From an uncultured Planctomycetaceae bacterium (GTDB taxonomy: Bacteria > Planctomycetota > Planctomycetia > Pirellulales > Pirellulaceae): a stretch of DNA of 5,280 nucleotides. This document shows, in pieces, positions 1 through 5,260 of this stretch. The stretch spans positions 1 to 5,280 of the forward strand of contig CAIYOB010000819.1 of NCBI GenBank assembly GCA_903927685.1. Direction: 5' to 3'. How positions within the stretch are numbered: position 1 is the stretch's first letter; every line of letters begins with the position of its first letter. Under the pieces are notes generated by a model. It saw only the letters and a program-made list of their open reading frames with translations. It searched no databases and was not told where the DNA came from. The position numbers and the translations under genes were made by a program.

Positions 1-114
1 GGCCGCGTGACGGGGCAGGCGCCGGTCTCGTGGAAAAAGGTGTTCGCGGCAAGCGCCGTTGTCGTGCTGCTTGTTTTCCTGCTATTCTTGATCTTCCTGG
101 CGGCGGCGGCGTAA
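1..114 (+). CDS. C-terminal fragment of a membrane protein with one terminal transmembrane helix (5' end outside window)
   Basis: Frame 1 is open from the first base to a TAA at 112-114 and gives the last 37 residues of a protein whose start is off the window. The fragment begins GRVTGQAPVSWKKVF and continues into an unbroken hydrophobic stretch of about 22 residues (AASAVVVLLVFLLFLIF, then LAAAA) that runs to the stop. The two lysines before the helix suggest, by the positive-inside rule, that the preceding part is cytoplasmic, as in a C-terminal tail anchor or the last helix of a polytopic protein. Only 12 bases separate its stop from the ruvB start, so the two genes are probably co-transcribed. 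The family cannot be identified from this fragment. It does not resemble RuvA or RuvC, the usual ruvB neighbours. The reading frame is well supported by the coding-like helix and the spacing; the function is unknown. Confidence 0.6.
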   Translation, partial: GRVTGQAPVSWKKVFAASAVVVLLVFLLFLIFLAAAA

Positions 115-117
115 CAC

Positions 118-122
118 GGAGG
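118..122 (+). promoter_or_regulatory. Ribosome binding site of ruvB
   Basis: GGAGG lies between the upstream stop and the ATG at 127, with 4 bases between its last base and the start codon. The spacing is slightly short but the match is strong. It supports the ATG at 127, which opens the MARE N-terminus. Confidence 0.6.
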
Positions 123-126
123 CCTC

Positions 127-1209
127 ATGGCACGCGAAACGATCTTGAAAAGCGGCTCGGGCGGGGGTGCCCCGGCGGGCGGGAATTCGGGCGGGGGCGG
201 TTCCGGTCCCGACGACGAAGATCGCGATTTGCGGCCGCAGCGGATGGCCGACATGGTGGGCCAACGCGAGGTGTACGAACGGCTCAAAATCGTCGTCGAC
301 GCGGCGCGCAAGCGCGACGAGGCGCTCAGCCACATCCTGTTCGACGGTCCGCCGGGGCTGGGGAAGACCACCTTTGCACTGTGCATCCCTCGCGAGTTAG
401 GGGTCGGCGTTCAGTTGGCTAGCGGGCCGGCGATCAAGGCCCCCAAGGATATTGTCCCCTACCTGACCAACGCCGAAGAACGCTCGGTCCTGTTCATCGA
501 TGAAATCCACCGTTTGCCGCGGGCCGTCGAGGAATACCTATATACGGCCATGGAGGACTTTCGGATCGATATCGTGCTGGGTGAAGGCGTCAACGCCCGG
601 ACGCACAATCTCTGGCTCAAGCCCTTCACCTTGATCGGGGCGACGACCCGGGCGGGGATGCTGTCCGGACCGTTGCGGGATCGATTTCCGGTTCGCGAGC
701 ACCTGGGGTTTTACACCGTCGAGGAACTGACCGAGATCCTGCGCCGCAATGCTCGCAAGCTGGCCGTGCCGGTCGACGACGATGCCGCGCGGGAGATTGC
801 GGCTCGCAGTCGCAGCACGCCGCGAATCGCCAACAACCGGCTGCGGTGGATTCGCGACTATGCCCAGACCAAGGCGGACGGACATGTCACCCTGGCGGTG
901 GCCCAGGCGGCGCTCAAGATGGCCGGCATCGACGACCTCGGCCTGGCAAAACTGGATCGCGACTACTTGCTGACCATCATCCGCGTTTTTGGCGGAGGTC
1001 CGGTGGGGATCGAAGCCATCGCGCATACGATGAACGCCTCCCCGGACACGTTGGAGGACGAAGTTGAGCCGTTTCTGCTCCGCAGCGAACTGCTGATTCG
1101 CTCGCCTCGCGGGCGGGTGGTTACGGCCAAAGGCTACCGGCACCTGCAGATCTCTCCGGCTTCAGACGCAGCGGCCGATCCGCAGCAACGGCTGTTCGAG
1201 ACCGCCTAA
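127..1209 (+). CDS. ruvB: Holliday junction branch migration ATPase RuvB
   Basis: RuvB is the hexameric AAA+ motor that, with RuvA, pulls DNA through Holliday junctions in the cytoplasm so that RuvC can resolve them. All family landmarks are present in this 360-residue protein: Walker A GPPGLGKTT (74-82), Walker B VLFIDEIH (121-128), sensor 1 GATTRAG (171-177), arginine finger region PLRDRF (182-187), sensor 2 TPRIANN (231-237) and a C-terminal winged helix (about 270-342) with the wing motif RSPRGR (325-330). It is longer than the roughly 336-residue E. coli protein because of a Gly/Ser-rich stretch (about 10-27) and a 17-residue tail ending QQRLFETA. The residue after the arginine-finger motif is Pro where E. 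coli has Gly. ruvA and ruvC are not in the window. Identity is near certain. Confidence 0.97.
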   Translation: MARETILKSGSGGGAPAGGNSGGGGSGPDDEDRDLRPQRMADMVGQREVYERLKIVVDAARKRDEALSHILFDGPPGLGKTTFALCIPRELGVGVQLASGPAIKAPKDIVPYLTNAEERSVLFIDEIHRLPRAVEEYLYTAMEDFRIDIVLGEGVNARTHNLWLKPFTLIGATTRAGMLSGPLRDRFPVREHLGFYTVEELTEILRRNARKLAVPVDDDAAREIAARSRSTPRIANNRLRWIRDYAQTKADGHVTLAVAQAALKMAGIDDLGLAKLDRDYLLTIIRVFGGGPVGIEAIAHTMNASPDTLEDEVEPFLLRSELLIRSPRGRVVTAKGYRHLQISPASDAAADPQQRLFETA

Positions 1210-1218
1210 AACCTTGCC

Positions 1219-1249
1219 TTGACGAGCCTCTCGCGGATATCCTTAGAGT
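1219..1249 (+). promoter_or_regulatory. Weak sigma70-like promoter candidate before the TPR gene
   Basis: In the 72-base gap after ruvB, TTGACG (1219-1224, 5 of 6 to the -35 consensus) is followed after 19 bases by TAGAGT (1244-1249, 4 of 6 to the -10). The spacer is longer than the ideal 17. A start near 1256 would leave a leader of about 26 bases. No hairpin plus T-run terminator is visible between ruvB and the TPR gene, so read-through from ruvB is also possible. Confidence 0.3.
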
Positions 1250-1269
1250 AGCATTGTTGCTTTCGCACC

Positions 1270-1273
1270 GGAG
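1270..1273 (+). promoter_or_regulatory. Ribosome binding site of the HEAT/TPR gene
   Basis: GGAG sits 8 bases upstream of the ATG at 1282, a standard distance. It supports this start, which places a signal peptide at the N-terminus of the product. Confidence 0.55.
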
Positions 1274-1281
1274 ATCGACCG

Positions 1282-3135
1282 ATGCCTGCGTCGCGGACCG
1301 TCTTGCGCTGGCCCACCCTGTGGTGGACCGCTTGCTTCATCTACCTGAGCGTGCCGGGAGCGGCGCCGGTCGGTGGCAGCGACTCGGCGGCCGAACCGGC
1401 GCTCGGCGCGGCCTCGGATTCGATCACCGCCCTGATCCGCGACCTGGGAGCCGGCGACTACGCCAGTCGCGAACGGGCGCAAGCCAGACTGCGGCGGCTG
1501 GGACTGGAGGCGTTTGACCACCTGTACGCGGCCCAGTCCAGCGATGACATCGAGATTGCCCTGCGGGCCAGATACCTGCTCCGCAGCCTGAATATCCGCT
1601 GGTTTCAAGACGACGATCCTCTGCCCGTCCGGGAACTGCTGCGGGCGTATTCGGAACGCTCCGAGGACGAGCGGCAGAGCTTGGTCGAGCAGTTGGCGAG
1701 GATGCCCGACGGTCAAGGCGTGAAAGCGATCTGCCGGATCGTTCGGTTCGAGGAGTCCAATGCCCTGTCCAAGCGTGCCGCCCTGGCCGTGATGCAGCGC
1801 AAGGTCGCTGCCGCCAACCCGCCTCCCGCGTCGCTGGCGGCGACGATCAACGAGGCTCTGGGAGCCAGTCGGCGCGAAGCGGCCACGTGGCTTCGCGCCT
1901 ACGCCGTGGCACTTCGGGACCCTGCAGAAACCCTGGCCGACTGGGACCGCATTTCGGCCCGGGAGGAGCAGGTCTATCAAAACACGCCTGACCGCTCGAC
2001 GCCGGACATCGTTCGCGACTTGTTCCGCTGGCGCGCGGACCTGCTGGAACGACTGGGCCGGGCCGAGGAAAGCCAGGCGGTCGTCCGGAAGACGATCGAC
2101 CTGTTGGACGGTACCAGAGAGCAACTGGTCGAAGCGGTGGACTGGCTGTTGGAGCGGCATGCCTGGGCGACCATCGTCGAGGTGTCCCAACGGTTTCCGG
2201 AGCGATTCCGGGAGAGCGCAATGCTGTTGTACCGCTTGGCCGAAGCCCAGTCCCGAAACGGACAGCAAGCCGAGGCGGAACAGACGGCCCAGCAGGCCCT
2301 GGCCTCGAACCAGGCGGACCAGCAGGAGCACACCGAGGCGGCGCTGTCGCTCCAGGAACGCGGTCTGTTCGCCTGGGCCGAACGCGAGTATCGGCAAGTC
2401 CTGCAACGTGTCACGCCTGCCGCTCCGGAGGGCCTTTGGGCTCGGCTGTTGTTTTCCGAAATGCTGCACGACCTGCAGCGGGACCAGGACGCCGCCGCGG
2501 TGCTCCGCGAGATTGTCGATGCGGCGGAACGTGACGAGACGGTCCGCTATCTGATCGTCCGGTTCCGGAATCAGCCGGGGAGCGTGGCGGCACGGATGCA
2601 CTTCTTCCTGGCGGAACACGCTCGGGCCAACGGCGACCCGAATCAACAAATCGAGCTCTTGAAAAAGGCCATTCGCTTGGACCCCACGGATGCCGATGTC
2701 CTGATCGGCATGTATCGAGCCAGCGACAGCGATCCTGCGTGGCGGAAAGAGACGTTGGATCTGGTCTCCACGGCCATCCAGGGATTCCGTGAGGAGGTGC
2801 GGGATTACGAGGGGCAGGCTGCCGAGGCGCCGACCGAGGCGCATCGCGCGGACATTTATCGCGATCTGGCGACCGCCCACAACCAATTGGCCTGGCTCAT
2901 CGCCAACACCGAGGGCGACTATGAAGAAGCGTTGCGAAGCAGCCTGCGCTCGTTGGAACTTCGCCCCGAAAACGCCGGCTACCTGGACACGTTGGGCCGC
3001 TGTTACTACGCGAAAGGGGATTACAGGAACGCCGTCGTGCATCAGGCGCGGGCTGTCGAGTTGGATCCGCATTCCGGGCAGATCCTGCGGCAGTTGGAGT
3101 TGTTCAAACAGGCGGCGGACAAGCAGCAGCGATGA
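1282..3135 (+). CDS. Secreted HEAT-like and tetratricopeptide repeat protein
   Basis: The 617-residue product is predicted to be exported. Residues 1-30 form a signal peptide: a basic start (R5, R9), a hydrophobic core LWWTACFIYLSV and a small-residue region PGAA. Residues about 46-106 form a HEAT-like helical unit of the kind common in planctomycete secreted proteins (LIRDLGAGDYASRERAQARL, then ALRARYLLRSL). The rest is almost all helical with TPR-like pairs: about 312-345 (YRLAEAQSRNGQQAEAEQ), 350-376, 384-414, 436-468 (AEHARANGDPNQQIELLKKA) and two good repeats at 525-565 and 566-599 (LGRCYYAKGDYRNAVVHQA, ending AVELDP). TPRs are protein-docking scaffolds and no catalytic motif is seen. 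The stop overlaps the next start as ATGA, so it is coupled to the DUF2752 membrane protein. It probably acts in the periplasm; its specific role is unknown. Confidence 0.88.
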   Translation: MPASRTVLRWPTLWWTACFIYLSVPGAAPVGGSDSAAEPALGAASDSITALIRDLGAGDYASRERAQARLRRLGLEAFDHLYAAQSSDDIEIALRARYLLRSLNIRWFQDDDPLPVRELLRAYSERSEDERQSLVEQLARMPDGQGVKAICRIVRFEESNALSKRAALAVMQRKVAAANPPPASLAATINEALGASRREAATWLRAYAVALRDPAETLADWDRISAREEQVYQNTPDRSTPDIVRDLFRWRADLLERLGRAEESQAVVRKTIDLLDGTREQLVEAVDWLLERHAWATIVEVSQRFPERFRESAMLLYRLAEAQSRNGQQAEAEQTAQQALASNQADQQEHTEAALSLQERGLFAWAEREYRQVLQRVTPAAPEGLWARLLFSEMLHDLQRDQDAAAVLREIVDAAERDETVRYLIVRFRNQPGSVAARMHFFLAEHARANGDPNQQIELLKKAIRLDPTDADVLIGMYRASDSDPAWRKETLDLVSTAIQGFREEVRDYEGQAAEAPTEAHRADIYRDLATAHNQLAWLIANTEGDYEEALRSSLRSLELRPENAGYLDTLGRCYYAKGDYRNAVVHQARAVELDPHSGQILRQLELFKQAADKQQR

Positions 3136-3581
3136 GCAAGATCGACGCGAAATCCAGCGGCTCCGATGCGCCGCGGGAATGGGTCCCGCAGGCAGCTTTC
3201 CTGCTGGCGTCGAGCCTGGTACTTGTCCTGGCGGTGGTGCTCGAGATCCGCGGTCAGCGGGTCATCGTGCCAGGGGTGGGGTTGGCATTGCCAGAGTCGT
3301 GCTGGCTCAAACGATTAACGGGGCTGGAGTGCCCCGGTTGCGGCCTGACGCGCAGCATGATTTGTCTCGTTCACGGCAATTTTCTTGAAGCCTGGGATTT
3401 TAACCCCGGAGGCTATCTCTTTTTCCTCTTGATCGCCGCCCAAGTGCCCTACCGTATCGCCCAAATCTGCCGAATTCATTGGGGTTTTCGCCCCTGGTGC
3501 CTGAGTGAGGCAACCCTCGGCATCGCTTGCCTGATCGCCGTGGTCCTGCTGGTCCAATGGATTGTCCGATGGTGGGGATAG
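3132..3581 (+). CDS. DUF2752 family small membrane protein with CPGCGLTR motif
   Basis: This 149-residue protein carries the DUF2752 signature: LTGLECPGCGLTR (62-74), a His-Gly-Asn (81-83) and the downstream Asn-Pro (91-92) in DFNPGGYLFFLL. Three transmembrane segments are visible at about 20-38, 93-108 and 128-146. The CxxCG motif (C67, C70) lies between helices one and two, and other cysteines are at 57, 78, 113, 123 and 133. The family has no assigned function that I know of. The paired cysteines could bind metal or be redox-active, which is inference. Its ATG overlaps the stop of the TPR gene (ATGA at 3132-3135) and no strong ribosome binding site precedes it, so translation is probably coupled. 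This hints that it may anchor, or work with, the secreted TPR protein. The family call is strong; function is open. Confidence 0.88.
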   Translation: MSKIDAKSSGSDAPREWVPQAAFLLASSLVLVLAVVLEIRGQRVIVPGVGLALPESCWLKRLTGLECPGCGLTRSMICLVHGNFLEAWDFNPGGYLFFLLIAAQVPYRIAQICRIHWGFRPWCLSEATLGIACLIAVVLLVQWIVRWWG

Positions 3582-3585
3582 ACGA

Positions 3586-3666
3586 CCTAAGACTAGACTC
3601 CGCAATGACTTATCCTCGATACCTCAACTTTAGTATATTTAGGTGGTACGGCGTTTGCCTAAGACT
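3586..3666 (+). repeat. Nine-base direct repeat CCTAAGACT, two copies
   Basis: CCTAAGACT occurs at 3586-3594, just after the DUF2752 stop, and again at 3658-3666, overlapping the -35 box of the candidate promoter. The copies start 72 bases apart. A degenerate third version, ACTAAAGAC, lies at 3681-3689 by the -10 box. They could be regulator-binding sites or chance. Confidence 0.4.
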
Positions 3667-3683
3667 GAGTCGTCGACTACACT
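3655..3683 (+). promoter_or_regulatory. Sigma70-type promoter of the DUF4912 gene
   Basis: TTGCCT (3655-3660, 4 of 6) and TACACT (3678-3683, 4 of 6, keeping the key TA...T) are separated by exactly 17 bases. They lie in the most AT-rich stretch between genes, downstream of the TPR/DUF2752 pair. The predicted transcript begins near 3690, giving a leader of about 115 bases to the TTG start at 3806. An odd-length palindrome, AGTCG-T-CGACT (3668-3678), fills the spacer and touches the -10 box, where a repressor could act. A second AT-rich block at 3631-3640 (TAGTATATTT) offers another -10 but has no good -35. Confidence 0.45.
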
Positions 3684-3791
3684 AAAGACCGATGGATGGC
3701 GTTCTGGAGACGCATCGCGATGGTCGAGTGGTGCCATGGACGGCGCGGGCTCGGCCAGTCCCACCTGAAATGCGGCAGAAACCCCACGTGC

Positions 3792-3796
3792 GGAGG
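3792..3796 (+). promoter_or_regulatory. Ribosome binding site that decides the DUF4912 gene start
   Basis: GGAGG lies 9 bases before an in-frame TTG at 3806. The alternative ATG codons at 3692 and 3770 have no purine-rich Shine-Dalgarno sequence at a useful distance. This site therefore favours the TTG. Confidence 0.65.
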
Positions 3797-3805
3797 TACA
3801 GTCCA

Positions 3806-5062
3806 TTGATTACGCCAGTCAACTTGAACGAGCGCACGCGCAAAGACTTGGAGCAGATGGCCAAGCGGCAGGGGATCTCAGGCTGGCGCGACATGCGTAA
3901 GGACCAGCTGGTTCGTGCCTTGAGGAGAATGGCTGCCAAGGGAAGAAATGGGACTCGGCGTCGCGCCGCGGTGAACGGCTCCAAGGCAGCCGGGCGTGAA
4001 GTGTTGAAGGCGGCGAAGCCGGCCAAAGCCACGGTAACCGCCAAGAAGAACGTGGCGATCAAGGCGAACGGGGTCCGCAAGAGCAGCAACGGGACCGCTC
4101 GGCCGAAGAGCCCGCTGATTGTGCGAAAGATCAAGCTGGCGCACGAAGAGCGAGAGCGGTTGCGAGACCTGACGACCGAAGATCTGCCCGCGGCGAAATC
4201 GTGCGCGGCCAATGGCACAGCCAACGGCGCAAACGCGGCGCAACGGCGGCCCAGACCCAAGCCCGTCCGGGACCGGCTCGTGCTGATGGTTCGCGACTCG
4301 TACTGGCTTCAGGCCTGTTGGGAGGTCCGGCGGGCGAGTGTCGAGCGTGTCCGGGCGGCGATGTGCGAGTTCTGGCATACGGCCAAGCCTGTCCTGCGGC
4401 TGGTGGAGGTCGACTTGGGATCGACAACCAGCACGTCGGAACGCGTGGTCCGCGAGATCGAAGTGCACGGCGGGGTGAACAACTGGTACATTGACGTGAA
4501 CGACCCGCCGAAGAGTTATCGAGTGGACTTGGGGTACTTGGCGGCCAACGGCCGTTTCCAGTCCCTCATTCGCAGCAATCCGGTGACGACGCCTCGTCCC
4601 GGGGCCAACGACGCCTTGGACCAGAATTGGGCGGATGTGGCCAAGGAGTATGAGAAGATCTACGCGATGAGCGGCGGGTATAGCGAGGACCAGGACAGCG
4701 GCGACTTGCGCGAGTTGTTCGAGGAACGGCTGAACCGTTCGATGGAATCTCCGCTGGCCAACAAGTTCGGCGTCGGCGGCGATGCCGCTTCCGGCCATCG
4801 TTCCGAGCTGACCTTTGCCGTCGAGGCGGAGTTGGTGATCTACGGGCGGACTAGGCCGGATGCCCACGTTTCTTTGGCGGGCCAGCCGGTTCGACTGCGG
4901 GACGACGGCACCTTTGCGGTGCGTAAGAGCATGCCGGACAAACGTCAGGTTCTGCCGATCGTCGCCGGCAGCCGCGACGGACTGGAGCAACGGACCATCA
5001 TCTTGGCGATCGAGCGGAATACGAAGGTGATGGAGCCTGTGACGCGAGATACAGTCGGTTAA
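3806..5062 (+). CDS. Rho_N-like / DUF4912 domain protein with basic linker
   Basis: Starting at TTG 3806 the protein has 418 residues. Residues about 7-42 (LNERTRKDLEQMAKRQGI, then MRKDQLVRALRRM) match the Rho N-terminal/SAP-like helical fold, which binds nucleic acid in other proteins. Residues about 43-150 form a low-complexity linker rich in Lys, Arg, Ala and Asn-Gly, like a histone H1 tail. Residues about 153-267 are DUF4912: RDRLVLMVRDSYWLQACWEV, WYIDVND, SYRVDLGYLAANGRF and RSNPVTTPRPG. The segment 342-400 (ELVIYGRTRPDAHVSLAG, then RLRDDGTFAVRKSMPD) resembles an Ig-like beta domain. There is no signal peptide or membrane helix, so it is probably cytoplasmic. A longer reading from ATG 3692 adds 38 residues that do not look conserved and lack a ribosome binding site. 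It appears to be a single-gene unit with its own promoter. Function is unknown; nucleic-acid binding is inferred from the first domain and the basic linker. Confidence 0.88.
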   Translation: MITPVNLNERTRKDLEQMAKRQGISGWRDMRKDQLVRALRRMAAKGRNGTRRRAAVNGSKAAGREVLKAAKPAKATVTAKKNVAIKANGVRKSSNGTARPKSPLIVRKIKLAHEERERLRDLTTEDLPAAKSCAANGTANGANAAQRRPRPKPVRDRLVLMVRDSYWLQACWEVRRASVERVRAAMCEFWHTAKPVLRLVEVDLGSTTSTSERVVREIEVHGGVNNWYIDVNDPPKSYRVDLGYLAANGRFQSLIRSNPVTTPRPGANDALDQNWADVAKEYEKIYAMSGGYSEDQDSGDLRELFEERLNRSMESPLANKFGVGGDAASGHRSELTFAVEAELVIYGRTRPDAHVSLAGQPVRLRDDGTFAVRKSMPDKRQVLPIVAGSRDGLEQRTIILAIERNTKVMEPVTRDTVG

Positions 5063-5190
5063 CGGAGGACAGTGCGAAACGAGGCAGTCTCTCTGCTATG
5101 TTCGTGTTGCCGGTGTTGATATTTGGATGAGCCGTTAACGAGAACCGCAGGGTGCCTAAATTTTGGTTCCGGCCGCGTGTAAAGCCAGCT

Positions 5191-5217
5191 TGGGTGAACT
5201 GCCTGGCAGTTCGCCCG
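5191..5217 (+). other. Strong near-perfect hairpin downstream of the DUF4912 gene
   Basis: GAACTGCC (5196-5203) and GGCAGTTC (5205-5212) are exact reverse complements around a single T. The stem extends outwards through a T-G wobble to GGG/CCC, giving about 11 pairs (5192-5202 with 5206-5216) around a CTG loop. No T-run follows directly, so it is not a classic intrinsic terminator on its own. It could protect the 3' end of the transcript, attenuate the next gene or be a protein-binding palindrome. Confidence 0.5.
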
Positions 5218-5238
5218 TCAGGTTGGATCACACAACCC

Positions 5239-5260
5239 GGGGCCCAGGCTCCCCCTTTTT
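5239..5260 (+). terminator. Weak intrinsic terminator candidate
   Basis: GGGG (5239-5242) can pair with CCCC (within 5251-5255) around an eight-base loop, followed directly by TTTTT (5256-5260). A second short stem, GGTTG/CAACC (5221-5237), lies just upstream. The stem is short, so the call is tentative. It would end the DUF4912 transcript about 190 bases after its stop codon. Confidence 0.3.

Noticed and set aside
538..1143. 201-codon minus-strand open frame inside ruvB
   Set aside because: It lies fully within the conserved RuvB sequence and is a codon-bias shadow.
1243..3072. 609-codon open frame on the minus strand, antisense to the TPR gene
   Set aside because: It covers nearly the whole TPR gene and arises from GC-rich codon use. 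The product is Arg/Gln-rich with no recognisable domain, while the + strand gene has a ribosome binding site, signal peptide and TPR repeats.
3091..3105. QLELF, another clamp-motif-like pentapeptide, near the end of the TPR protein
   Set aside because: It lies in a helix of a predicted secreted protein that would not meet the cytoplasmic clamp. It also shows how easily such short motifs occur by chance.
3878..4990. 370-codon open frame on the minus strand, antisense to the DUF4912 gene
   Set aside because: It shadows the DUF4912 coding sequence and has no domain-like sequence. The + strand product shows clear family motifs.
5072..5119. 15-codon frame from GTG with four cysteines near its end, behind GGAGG at 5064-5068
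   Set aside because: The spacer is only 3 bases and the peptide is very short. It may be chance, and nothing indicates a leader function. A 10-codon frame at 5098-5130 (MFVLPVLIFG) was rejected for the same reason.
5142..5169. GAACC/GGTTC stem considered as part of a tRNA
   Set aside because: No cloverleaf, anticodon arm or acceptor stem could be assembled around it.
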